DNA of 64,000 bases, taken from assembly GCF_004664715.2 (NCBI RefSeq), contig NC_051072.1:34195642-34259641 (forward strand), in the 5' to 3' direction. The DNA comes from Peromyscus leucopus. Lineage: Eukaryota > Chordata > Mammalia > Rodentia > Cricetidae. Each line of letters starts with the position of its first letter. The first letter of the stretch is position 1. This document shows positions 20,890 to 32,265 of this stretch, piece after piece. The notes under the pieces were generated by a model. It had not been told where the DNA came from. It worked only from the letters and a program-made list of their open reading frames with translations, and did no database searches. The position numbers and the translations under genes were made by a program.

Positions 20890-22794
20890 GCCTAGAGACC
20901 AGCTGGAAAAACTGCAGAGGAAATGTCATGATTTTTATCATCTTGAAGGGATTCCATCTATATCAATCTTCTGCAGCTACAACATGTAACACACCAAACA
21001 CTTAACACAACAGAAATCTCCTTTTCCTGGGAGCTAGATCTCTTGAGTCAGAGTAGCAACCTGGCCACACTCTCTGAGACTCTCCTTGTCTATTCTGGTA
21101 CTGATAAACAGATGTTGGCAGCTGTGTCATGCAAGTGCCAGAGTTAGAACTTCATATTATCATTTGAGCGAACACAACTCAATTCATAAAACACCCCAAG
21201 ATTGTCCATTGTGGCAAGAAATTTTAATGGAAACAGATTTGGGGTAGGTAGTCACATGACCAACCAAGAATGAGTTCTCTACTCTAGTCTAGAAATATAC
21301 TCCTGGCAGCCACAAATCTCAGGCCAAAGAGCCTGATTTAAGCAGTTGCTTTAATCAGGGGAAAAAAGAAGAGTACAGACTGTTGCCATGTCTTGCAAGT
21401 CTGACAAAGAACATGCTTTCTATGAGTCAGTGTGGACAGCATGAAGCTAGTGACTAGTTAAAGCCAAACTTGTGGAATGAACTTAGATGGGGCATATCAA
21501 AACCATACCATTGTCTTGAATGTAAATTACAAGCTCCACTTTTTAGTACTCTGGCATCATAGGCTATTTTACCAAATTAGGTCAAGAGGATGTTGAAATT
21601 TTGTAGAGCTTTGTAATCACAAAGGAAATTATAACTATCGCCAAAAAAAAAAATTGGCACATCTGTCACATACTTTTTGAAATTAAAATAAAAATTAAGA
21701 AGCAATTATTTGTTCTGGGAAACAGAGTACTGGGCCAATGATGGTGAACAATGATATAGAAGGGTGTCGAATGCCTCCAAGTTCTCCTCTGACTAAATGT
21801 GTTACCTCCCTCATCTGGAGGCCGTGTATTGTGACACAGAAAACCAACTGAGATTATGCAGCCTTTGATTTCACAACTAGTAAAACACCCACCACGGAGC
21901 CTTCCAACAATCCATTCAGTTATTCAGTCAGCATTTTCTCTCACGGAGCCCAGACTGTTTCAAATCTTTTACTAGTATGTTTATAAAAACAAACATAACC
22001 CATGTTAAGATGGCTAGATAGGAAGATTAAAGGCTTTTAGCCTAAGAGGTTTTGACAACCAAGTTTTATGTCTACAAACAAACCCTGGAAGTTCAGCTTC
22101 TAATGATGTACAAATGAATCTGGAGCAGAAAAGGGAAAGTAGTTTAATGACCACTATAGAGTTTCTGTGTAAAAACTCATGTCTCAATCATATATTTATA
22201 TGCTTTGCTCATAAAAATCATGAGTAGTTAGATAGCATGATCTTCACGTGCATGCAGTAGCTTTGAGAAACTGTCAGCACTAAAGAGAATGCACCTGTTA
22301 GTTACCTACAGGAGAACTGAAAATTGAGTCCATTATTTACATGGGCCCAGGTTAGCAGCCAAGAATCTTATCAAAATATGTAGCCATGGCAAGAAGGTGT
22401 TTCCTAGAAGCGCTCTCATTTCCTAGTGGACGGATTTCCTTGTAACCTAGGACTCAGCAATGATTCAGAGTACTGTGGTTTCAAAATGATTAATATGTGA
22501 GGGTTGTAACAATGTGAGTCAGATGAAGGGGGAAATGTGTGAGGAAATAAAAGCATTATAGGAAAGCTCACCACAACCTGTGGACATGGTTAGTCAGTGA
22601 ATGAAAGTTCAATGGAAGACACAACCCTCATCATTCACATTTTCTTCTTCTTTGTCAAATGCATATAACTGATTTCAGAGGATTCACAGAATGATTCACA
22701 AATGAAAATCAACATGAACTGTACTTTGCATTACCTCAACAGACAATCGTTGAACTCCCCAGCTGCACCGGAGATTACGCAATGTGCTCAACTG
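20890..22794. other. Unique sequence, no recognised feature
   Basis: 1.9 kb without a repeat I can name. Confidence 0.5.
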
Positions 22795-22867
22795 GATGGA
22801 TAGACAGACCAGCAGACAGATGGTAGGTAAGTAGATAGACATAGAAATACAGAGAAAGTAGATGATT

Positions 22868-22914
<47 letters not shown>

Positions 22915-23021
22915 GATAGATACATAGATACATACATAGATAGATGATAGATAGATAAATAGATACATAGATACATAATAGGTAGATAGGTAGGTAGGTA
23001 GGTAATAGTAGGTAGATAGAT

Positions 23022-23068
<47 letters not shown>
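22795..23068. repeat. (GATA)n microsatellite cluster
   Basis: Two long GATA arrays (about 22867-22914 and 23022-23068) joined by imperfect GATA, GGTA and TACA variants. Frames translating it on the minus strand give artificial YLSI repeats, not proteins. Confidence 0.95.
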
Positions 23069-25092
23069 TTTACTCCTGTCCTGAAACTTCTAGCTCAAGA
23101 AAGGCATCAGAAAAAATAAACTTTCTACCAACTGAAGTTCCAAAGACATAATTAAGCATTCAGGACCAGAACAGGGATTTTGAAACTCTCTCAGGGAATT
23201 GATGCTCCCACACCACTGAATTGGATTGGTATTTAGATATATTTATAGTACACAATGTTAATTTTTCCTCTTGTGCCCAAAATAATATTAATGTTAAGTC
23301 CCCTTGGGATAACTTACTGCAAGATTGTAATATGAATTTAAAATATTCTTTTACTTTGGTCTTTAAAAATAATGTCATTTAGTGGAGTACACTTTTATGA
23401 AAGTTCTTTTGGCATCCTTAAAATATATTCCTAGGCAAATACACTTAATATTTTAGGCATACAACATCCTTGAGGACCAACCAGCATGCTGAGGTGTGTG
23501 CCCTTTTTCAAAGCTGGTGCCTGAAAAATGGCAAGTTTTCTCTAAATTAGGAGATAACTGACACAAAGACATTTACAGCAATGGCAGTTTCTTATTCAAT
23601 ATGTTGTGTCTTCTAGCATCATGCCTTATTGTAGGCACATAATCCTTTATTTATACAATTCTAATACTTAATAAACTATTATTGAATGGAATAGTGGAAA
23701 GCCAATACTAAGAGTTGATATGGCTATAAGCAGAATTTCATCAGTGGCAACTCATCAGTTTCACAGATTAAAAGAATAAAAACAGTTAACCTGGATTTTC
23801 GGAGATTTTCATTATCCACTCATTTTCATGTTAATTGTTGATACACTTATTTGTTCAAATCACTAACTGAATGCTTATTCTGTGAAAAAAATGGTTCTGT
23901 GAATTGTGAAAAGAAAGGGGGCGTCACATATGCATCCTGTCCTCAAAGAGTTCAGAGCAAATAGCACTCCTATAACAATTAAATACAAATACTTGAAGAC
24001 ATACCTCAGTGCTGTATGCAAGATGGAGACATACGCTGGCCCTGTAGCTACTACCCACATCTGGTCATTGAGCACATGAAATGTGTCTTATCCAAAATTT
24101 GTGGCAAAATTATGTAAAATAGTTCAATAAGGAGACACTGTAGCTATTGTCTTAATCTTGCCCCCAAAACTATTTGCAATGACAGAGTGGGTCTGTTAGT
24201 GTGTGTTCATTTACATATTAAAAAAAGCAAGTAAGCAGTTGTGGATTTCACCACAGCTAATGACAAAGATATGATTTTATCATTCAGCCCCTAAGTTGGT
24301 GGTCTGCTGCTTGACTCACAATATGCAGAGATCATACAGCAACACCTCTGTGTCTGAACCATCGTATGCTAGTCAGTCCTGACAATTTACTGTGGTTTCA
24401 TGCCCCAGCTATTCTTACATTACCATCATCTCTGGTGATTGTATAGGCAGTGAATTCAGTGGTAATGATATGTTCCAGACCTGGGATGGGATAAGTAATT
24501 CATACCACCCCGTGTGTGGGTTCTGACTTCATGGGCTAGCAGGGGAGTTAGTGGGCTTTATAGGATTCTGCATGCATTTCTGCTGACTCAGATGTGGATG
24601 TAGAATATAGAATGGCATGCTGGGACAGAGCAGTTTTTTTAAACTCCTTCAGGGAGTCTTTGTTCCTAAATCAATAATTGGATACTGCATGTTCACACAC
24701 AAGTGGGTACTTGCTGTGTGTGTGCAAAATGAATTGGTTTAGGTGATCAGGTAAATCATTTGAAAAATCACTCTAGGATAATCCCATGTAATTGCTAATG
24801 TGATATTAAAATAAGGCTGGTTTCATAATGTTCTTTATTTAACTTTGCTTTCACATTTCACTATGCTTTAAAAATACAGGCCTATTTAAATGTATGGCCA
24901 CATATGGCTTCTTTCCTTGTATATCAGTTGAACAGAAATGCAATTCATGTTTACTTGGTCTTCTATGAAGCTGAATAGTTACCAAAACCTCAGCAGACCT
25001 GACCACTTTCTTAGAATAAATGTCCAGTAAAGATTGCCTTTATTGTAGTATACTTAAAAAAACTATTTTAATTGAAATGAAAACAGTTTATG
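23069..25092. other. Mostly unique AT-rich sequence
   Basis: Apart from the L2-like patch annotated at 23857-23990 nothing was recognised. Confidence 0.45.
23857..23990 (-). mobile_element. L2 3'-end remnant, antisense
   Basis: CTGAATGCTTATTCTGTGAA followed by TGTCCTCAAAGAGTTCAGAG parallels the reversed 3' end of L2 ('gagcacctactatgtgcc ... ccctcatggagcttac'). Very diverged. Confidence 0.42.
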
Positions 25093-25262
25093 TTTATCAA
25101 GTATTTCCTAGATACTGAGCATCTTGAAAGACACCATCAGGCTCCACAAAATAACACCATGCAAAAGGTGGTAGCCATGGTATCCCCCTTGCTACAAATG
25201 AGAAAATCTTCTAAGTAAAGCTGGCAAAGTCAAGTCGTCTAACTTCAAAACCAAGAAACTCT
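25093..25262 (-). mobile_element. MIR remnant, antisense
   Basis: TATCAAGTATTTCCTAGATA, TGGTAGCCATGGTATCCCCC, ACAAATGAGAAAATCTTCTA and GGCAAAGTCAAGTCGTCTAA follow the order of a reversed MIR 3' half, including the 'acagatgaggaaactgag' landmark. Confidence 0.5.
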
Positions 25263-25361
25263 TTAAAATGTTATGCAAAAATTCAAAGGTCAAAAATGTG
25301 ATGCTTAAATATAATTAAAAAGTTGGGAAGCTGAAATTCTAGACTTCAAATGTTTTTAAAT

Positions 25362-25549
25362 GGGGTTGGCAATATAGTTCAATTAGTAGAGTGCCTGCTT
25401 AACACACACAGCACCCTGGGTTCAGTCCTCAGCGATGTATGCCTACAGTCTCAGTATTCAAGACATGGAGGTAGGAGGATCAAGGTCAGTCTCAGCTGTG
25501 TACCAAATGGAGGCTAGCAACTGGCTATATTAGCCCTTGTTTCAAAAAA
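25362..25549 (+). mobile_element. B4 SINE (ID head plus B1 body)
   Basis: The tRNA/ID-like head GGGGTTGGCAATATAGTTCA...GGGTTCAGTCCTCAGC is followed directly by a B1-like segment (GTATTCAAGACATGGAGGTA, AGGATCAAGGTCAGTCTCAG) and ends in TTGTTTCAAAAAAT. That dimeric order is diagnostic of B4. It lies 24 bp before a solo LTR. Confidence 0.75.
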
Positions 25550-25573
25550 TTAATGTTTTAAAATGCAGTCTAA

Positions 25574-26068
25574 TGAAGCATGATCCTAATTAGTCTTAAC
25601 AATAAAAACCCAGAGTCAGACATCGAGGAGGAAAGCTGAAAGATCAGAAAAGCAGAGCAGCAGCCACTGGAAACTTCTTACCTCTACAAATCCTTACACA
25701 AATGGGGATGTGTGCAGATTCTTTATCCACCTACCTTATATTTCTGTCTCTATCTCCCTAGTTTGGGGATTAAAGACATGAGCCTCCTATATGCTGGGAT
25801 CAAAGGTGTGAGCTTCCCAAGTGCTAGGATTAAAGAAAGGTGTGAGCCTCCACCATCCAGCTCTGTTTGTCTTTTAGACTGGTTCAATCTCTTGCAGCCC
25901 AGGGTGGCCTTGAACTCCTGATCTTCCTGCTTTTCCTCCTCCCAAGTGCTGGGATTAAAGATGTGTGCCACCACTGCCTGGCCTTTATAGTTAACTAGTG
26001 GCTAGCTCCTCCTGCTGATCTCCAGGCAAGCTTTATTTGTCAGAACACAAACAAAATATCTTACAACA
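25574..26068 (+). mobile_element. Solo LTR, ERV2-like, with embedded B1-like tandem units
   Basis: A 495-bp solo LTR with TG...CA ends (TGAAGCATGATCCTAATTAG to ATATCTTACAACA) and the perfect 6-bp duplication GTCTAA at 25568-25573 and 26069-26074; six bases suit class II (ERVK) integration. Inside, the B1-derived word GGATTAAAG recurs with a spacing of 30 bp (GGAT at 25767, 25797 with one substitution in the word, 25827 and again 25952), next to CAGGGTGGCCTTGAACTCCT and GTGCCACCACTGCCTGGCC. It is homologous, in opposite orientation, to the LTR at 49155-49657. No internal proviral sequence remains. Confidence 0.88.
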
Positions 26069-26074
26069 GTCTAA

Positions 26075-27459
26075 GGAATAAATACCGCTTGATCATGAGG
26101 TGTGCTCCATCTTGAAGACTCATAGTTGGAAGTACAGCCTAATGTAAGCATAGCTGTGTGGCTCCAACCAGACACTGAGCCCTCCCAATTGGAAAGTTCA
26201 GGTCTTGCATCATATTCAGATGGCCTGTGTTGTCCCATAAATGATACCTGAATAAGTCTATAAGATCCAAGTGCTTAAGGATGCCACTTCAGGGCAATCT
26301 GCCTTGTTTGCATATGGCAGGAAAAGCTCTGGTATATGTGAGAATTATGATCCTATTTGTGAAAAGGCACCCATTAGGCATTTATGCTTCTGTTTCAACT
26401 CACATGTGTATACAGCCTTACTTACAATCATAGAAACCGATGGCCATGTTTTTCCAGATCTAGGACTAAGAAATGCAACCACTCAACTAAAAACCAAATC
26501 TGCAGCACAGATGTGATCAAAAATTGGGCATAACAGTGTTAATCCTGAAGTCTCATTATCATGTAATATGTTTTTCTCTAAAAAAATAAATTTAATTCTG
26601 ATTCCATCGTTTGTAGTCCTTGCCAAGGTTCTCTCAGTACAAACAGCTCCCAAACTAAATTATGCAAAATTTGGAACATCCCTGCCTACCTCCAATAAAC
26701 ATACCCCCAGGACACCATGAGGAGCATGCATACAGCAGTGTTCTCTCTCTCTCTCTCTCTTTTCTTTTCTGAATAGCTTTGTATACTTGAGTTCTATTGT
26801 ATTAACTGTGGAAATTGCTAATGAGTATTTTACCCGTTCACAAAATAAATAAATTACATTTTCTGTGGATCATATCAAGAGTCAGTGGACTACTGTTCAT
26901 TCCTAAGAGTAACTTTATATTTAGATTGGACAAGTCATTGGTCTCTAAAATTCTGCCAAAGCATTCCTCTTGGACTCCTGCAATGGAAAAGAGGAGACAG
27001 AAGAGACTCTCTGCCTCAATTTCCTGACCCTGCCGGCTCCAATCTGGAGAGGTCTTTATATAAATAGGCCTGCACTCTCAAGGGATCTGTACCACTTCCA
27101 TGTCTCCAAGACCCTATCATGCACTCTTACATCATGGTTTGGCCTCACACATTAAAGAACCACTTCTAAAAATATTCTTCCCCATCTAATCTCTACTGAA
27201 TTGTTCATATATGTTTAAAAGTCATAAATATCATCGAAAAGCATCTACTTAACAAACATTTTTATTACATTGGGAGATTTTCCCCAGATATCATAAAGTT
27301 TTTTTTCTCTCCAAACAGATTTCTCAATATAATCTTCACAGTGACATCACAAAACTGACTATATATGTTTTCAAAGTTTGTTGATACTTCTAAAATCAAA
27401 ACTCTTTGGAGTAGTTCAGAATTAGGGAAATTGCACTCAAATAATTGCTTCATATTTTG
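26075..27459. other. Unique sequence with short (CT)n
   Basis: A (CT)n run at 26742-26761. Short open frames at 26271-27155 show no recognisable protein. Confidence 0.45.
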
Positions 27460-27565
27460 TTCTTTAATTCATTCATTCAAAAATATTCTTGAAAACATTA
27501 GTATATCAGATTAATTGGGCCATGTTCTGGAATCATGAACAGATGTTGTACTTTTATTCTACAGA
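27460..27565 (-). mobile_element. Possible L2 remnant, antisense
   Basis: AATTCATTCATTCAAAAATA followed by a weakly L2-like stretch. Suggestive of the reversed 3' terminus of L2 but not conclusive. Confidence 0.3.
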
Positions 27566-28021
27566 TAACATAGGCTAGAATAGAAATTGACATGTAAGTA
27601 AATGAACTGTGGATATAACTGTGGGTGTTATAACTGATCTTCAGAGAACATCGAGATTGTTAGAGGGAAGAATTCATCCTAATCTCAAAGAAGGGCAAAC
27701 ACCGTTCAGATGTAACTGAAAGTGAAAATCAAGCAAACACCTAAGTTTTGCCACATCTCTTCTAAGTAGGAAAGGGGTGAGCACTTGTTAGCTCTGACTT
27801 TTAAATTGCCAGTTCTTAGCATGAATAAACAAAGAGACAGCTTATTGTCTATTCATTCTAGCAATCTAATTCCTAATGAATAATTTAAGATAGAGTATGG
27901 ACCCCAACACAGAAAAAGAACATGAAGGTGTTGTGAAGGGTTATATAAAGTGCTGTGTGTGGACAGATAATATCTACTGGAGGAAAACTTTTCTTTGCTG
28001 TCAAAGAGAGACATAGCTGAG

Positions 28022-28073
<52 letters not shown>

Positions 28074-29097
28074 CCTAAGTTGTAAATAGATTAATTATTA
28101 ACATAGAATTCATTGAAACACCTAACTACAATTGTGGATTACCTGTTTCTCTTTAAATCAGTAGGTTTTTGTTTTCTGTATTTTCAACATAGGTTTTAAG
28201 CACATGAACATTTGTGTTCCTTGGACTCATTTATCACAATTAAATGCCTCTACTCATTCTTGATATTAATTGCTTTGGTGTCTACATTCTTTGACAGTGG
28301 CTTTCTTATCCTTCACATCTGTATGTATTTCTCTATCCTTTTACTTTTGTTTGAGTTTTTATATATGGAGCAATCTTCTTGAAAACAGTATGCAGGTGGG
28401 TTTTCCCTCTTCATCAGAGTGGATAGATTTGCCATTTATAATGAGTATTCATAGCAATGGCAATTGATCTGACCACTGCTACCACTCTGTTCCAATATAC
28501 CTTCTTTACATTTGTTTTCTTTTAAGCCTGTATAATTTCTGTTTCTATTTCAACCTTCCTTTTGACATGAGTATGCCAGGTGACTAAACTTCAAAATTCA
28601 AAAGCTTTGCTCAGGACAGTGTCCTTTGCAGTTCCTAAGATCACTCTCAAGTGAGTTTACTATGAGCTAAGTTCCATCTTCCCATCTTTTAATTAGGTAA
28701 TTGAATCTCAGAGACAGGGAATTAAAGAGATATGAAGGAAGAATATAGTCAAAGCTAGGGAGAGCAAATATGCCAATGATTAAGGAATAGGCAGAAAAGA
28801 GGATAAATAATATATTGAAAAAAAAAACCACAAAGGAAGGGCATGGAAGAAGGGATGACTGGATGGTTGGAGGGATGTAATAAAGTATAATAAAATATTA
28901 AATACATGATGTAAATACTTGGTGGCTAGATATTTACCATTCTTTCAGCTTTCTCCTGTAGTAGAATTGTTGTAAAGAATTTGAGGAAAGGAATATTATT
29001 CATAGATTTTGACATTGGGTAATTATTGACTTTTGCAGAACAGTTGTAGTCCAAGGGTAAATGCAAGAGACAGAATGTGGTAAGTTTAAAAATAATA
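27566..29097. other. Unassigned sequence
   Basis: Includes the GT tract annotated at 28024-28071 and a weak MIR-like patch at about 28660-28745 (TTGAATCTCAGAGACAGGGA). No gene seen. Confidence 0.45.
28024..28071. repeat. (GT)n microsatellite
   Basis: About 24 uninterrupted units. Confidence 0.96.
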
Positions 29098-30688
29098 GAA
29101 AAAAAAACTATCTTAAAATTCAAATGACTGGGCGGTGGTGGTGCAGGCCTTTAGTCCCAGCACTCAGGAGGCAGAGCCAGGTGAATCTCTATGAGTTAGA
29201 GGCTAACCTGGGCTACAGAGTGAGTCCCAGGAAAGGTGCAAAGCTACTCAGAGAAACCCTGTCTCTAAAAGAAAGAAAGAAAGAAAGGAAGGAAGGAAGG
29301 AAGAGAGAAAGAAAGAAAATTCAAATGGAAGCACAAAAGACATCCAAAGCAGTCCTGAACAAAAAGAACAACGACGGAACTATCACCATACTTCATTCCA
29401 AAACATACTACAGAGCTATAATAACAAAAACAGAATGGCGCTGGCACAAACAGGGACATGCAGCTCAATGGAATGGAATAGAAGGCCCAGACACACAGCA
29501 ACAGAGCTAAAGCCATCTGACTGTTAACAAAGATGTCAAGATATCCATGGGAGAAATGATGGACTCCTCAACAAGAGCTGCTGGGCGGCAACGTGTATAT
29601 TCATGTGTGGAAGCATGAAATTAGATCCAGACTTCTCACCGAGAGTGAAAATCGACTCAAAACAAATGAGATGTCTTCATGTAAGATCCAAAACAGAGGA
29701 AAAAAAAACAAAAACACTTCAAGATGCAGGCACAGGCAAGGACTGTCTTTAAAGGACTCCAATTGCAAAGGAAGTAATGCCAACAAGTCACAAATAGGAT
29801 TTTATGAAATTAAGAACTTCTGCACAGCAAAGGAGACAATTAATTGATCAAAGAGAGTGCTTACAGAATGGCAGAAAATACTTGCTCATATATGACAGGA
29901 GATTAATATTCCAAGACACATAAGAAATTCAGAAATATAAATTAAAACTACATTGAGATTTTTGTCTTATCCAGTCATTAAGTCACATAGTCATTAAGTT
30001 TTGTCTTATAGTCATTGAAAAAACAAATAACAACAGGTACTGGCAATAATGTAAGGAAAAAGGGAAACTTCATGCACTTTTGTAAGAATATAAATTAGCC
30101 CAGTTATGGAAACCAGTATAGAGGTCCCCACAAAACCAAAATGAAATCTATCATCTGTTCCTGCTAGACCACTCCTAGGTGTTTACCTGAAAGCATCATG
30201 GGGATACTTGAACTTCAGTGTTTATTGTACCAATGTTCACCATAACTAACTCATAGAACCAAACTAGGTGACCACCAACAGAGGAATGAAGAAGGAAAAT
30301 ACAGTATACATGCAACAGAATTTCATTCAACTATAAAGAAAAATTAAATTTTGCCACTTGAAGGAAAATAGATGCAACTGAAGACTGTCATAATAAATTA
30401 AGTCAGTCTCAGAAAGGTAAATATCATATGCTTTCTCTCATTTGTGGATCCCAGGTTCTATGCAGATACATAAATGCATGTGTCTATATATGACATGAAA
30501 GCAAAAGCAAAACCATTTAGGATAATAAGGGCACTAGGAAGAGGATGAGAAAGGGGAAGAAAGGGGTTATAGTAGAACATGCTCCAAGTATATTGTGTAC
30601 TTGTGTGGAGATGCCCTTAGGTAACTCAGTACCATGTACAATGAGTAGGCACCATTTTTTTTAAAAGTAATCACTCAATAAAAATGAG
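29098..30688 (+). mobile_element. Rodent LINE-1, ORF2 C-terminus and 3' end
   Basis: Sense L1. After the B1, one frame (about 29319-29506) still reads as degenerate ORF2 C-terminus: NKKNNDGTITI and YYRAIITKTEWRWHKQ resemble the conserved 'LNKKN..[26 protein letters not shown]' block. Further landmarks: AGAACTTCTGCACAGCAAAG, CAACAGGTACTGGCAATAAT, AGCCCAGTTATGGAAACCAG, AGAATTTCATTCAACTATAA and the A-rich 3' end AATAAAAATGAG. Truncated at the 5' side, and frames are broken. Upstream L1 sequence (AAAACTATCTTAAAATTCAA) lies before the B1. Confidence 0.85.
29127..29315 (+). mobile_element. B1 SINE inside L1 with 12-bp duplication
   Basis: Sense B1 (GGGCGGTGGTGGTGCAGGCC ... CCCTGTCTCTAAAAG) with a (GAAA)n/(GGAA)n tail at about 29270-29315. 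AAAATTCAAATG is repeated perfectly at 29115-29126 and 29316-29327, and L1 ORF2 is continuous when it is removed. An apparent 149-codon frame here is just B1 plus L1 read through. Confidence 0.95.
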
Positions 30689-31299
30689 GTAAGACACCAA
30701 AAGTTGAAAACTCTTGACTTTTTTCTAAGAGTGACAGATAAAGAAGACCAAGAAGATGAGAGCTGGGAGAGGCTACAGAACTGAGAGGAGTGACTTTACT
30801 AAGAATAACCCATGACCAGAGTAGGGGCTGAAAGGTAGGATGTATTCCCCATTCTTTACAAGAGCCATGACCAACAATCCTCTTACAGAAAACAGACAAC
30901 AACAGAAATGTACCAGAAGTTATTGAATGATAATTTTGCCTAACTTAGGAACAGCAACCCAGACAACTAAATAAAAAGTCTATTGTGTGTGCTTAGATTT
31001 GATTTAAAATGGACAGCCTTGGAGAAATGCATTTGGACGAAGGAGGATGATCTGGTCATAGTAAAATGAGGAAGGTGATGTCCAGCACAGTCCATTTGCT
31101 CAAATTCATCTCAGCCATTCTGTGCATCACTCCCCCTCTTAGAGTGCTGTGGTGGGAAATCCTCCACATGAGGGCTTTTCATGGGAGATGCGAGTTCAGA
31201 GAGTTATATGGTCATGTTTGGTGGCTTTAGGAAAAAGAAGTTCTTGGTCCTGTGACCTGCCCTGGGAAAAGAAGGTGCTAGTTTTTGTTGCCTACTGTG
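30689..31299. other. Unique sequence
   Basis: No feature recognised. Confidence 0.5.
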
Positions 31300-31650
31300 T
31301 TGCCAACCTTTTGTTGCCATAGCAAATACCTCTGGCAATCGACTTAATATAAAAAAAAAAAGACTTAATTTGTCTCATATTTTCCATCCCATGGTCAGTT
31401 GCCTCCGTTTCTTTGGTATGGCAATTCATCACAGCAGGTGTGTGTGGTAGAGGAAGCTACCTATCTTGGGATGACTGAGAAACAGAAGAGAGAAGATTAA
31501 TATCCCACAACGCTCTTGGAGGAAACACTCTCTGTGGGGCTAAGGTCTCCGCTGGGTTCCATTTGTTCAAAATTTCACCACCTGCCAATATCAGTATGAA
31601 GCTTTTAACATAGGGGCCTTTGAAGGTGCTCCAGGTTCAGGCTATTACAT
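31300..31650 (-). mobile_element. Old MaLR LTR (MST/MLT1-like), antisense
   Basis: GTTGCCATAGCAAATACCTC at the left, and at the right ACCACCTGCCAATATCAGTA, AAGCTTTTAACATAGGGGCC and TTTGAAGGTGCTCCAGGTTC follow the reversed MST/MLT1 LTR order ('...accacctcccaatagcac...tttaacacatgggcctttgg...'). Diverged, edges approximate. A run of 11 A's at 31351-31361 interrupts it. Confidence 0.55.
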
Positions 31651-31947
31651 CTGCCTCAGGGAGGAAGTGAGAGAAGTGGGCAAGAGGGCAGAAGTTCAGA
31701 ACGAACTTTGTGCTTCTAAGTCCCTTACTGTCTCCTCAATTCCAAGTGCTCAGTATACCACAATGCCATACTTTGGGGCATCGTGGTCTAAGATCCAGCA
31801 TGAGTAACATTTATCAATAAGTGTAGAAAGTTAAACAGAGAATAGACATTCTGTATTTGGCATCAACAAACTGTATTTCTCAGAAAATATTCCTAAATTA
31901 AAGCTGATTATGATATCAAGATTAAGATTAGCCACCCTCTAATTCAA

Positions 31948-31950
<3 letters not shown>

Positions 31951-31998
<48 letters not shown>

Positions 31999-32000
31999 CG
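31951..32000. repeat. (TG)n with CG-rich end
   Basis: 20 TG units followed by CGCGCGTGCG: a strong Z-DNA-type alternation. Confidence 0.95.
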
Positions 32001-32059
32001 CCCGTGTTGCTGACAGAATTTTACCAAAGCCTGTGAGTCTTTCAGCTTGCTACTCTTAA

Positions 32060-32265
32060 TTTCAAGGTCTAGTTCCATGTTATTTAGTCAGATGATTTGG
32101 GGCAAGATATTGTGTAAGCCCCCCCCCCATTCTCTCCACTGCTAAGTATGAGCAATAAATTTGCGTCCCTCACCGGGTTGTTATGAAGATTAAATAACAG
32201 GATGCATGCACAGCACTTAATCAGTCCTGGCACACACGACGTTCTCAGTAAACAGAGACAATTAC
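32060..32265 (+). mobile_element. MIR SINE remnant
   Basis: GGGCAAGATATTGTGTAAGC, then CTAAGTATGAGCAATAAATT, CACCGGGTTGTTATGAAGAT, TAAATAACAGGATGCATGCA, CAGCACTTAATCAGTCCTGG and ACGTTCTCAGTAAACAGAGA follow the MIR consensus order ('gggcaagttact...catagggttgttgtgaggattaaat...gcttagaacagtgcctgg...gctcaataaatg') closely. The clearest ancient SINE here. Confidence 0.78.

Noticed and set aside
22696..22976. Minus-strand frames rich in YLSI repeats
   Set aside because: Translation of the GATA microsatellite.
22795..23068. CRISPR-like array
   Set aside because: The repeats are 4-bp units with no unique spacers, a microsatellite in a mammalian genome.
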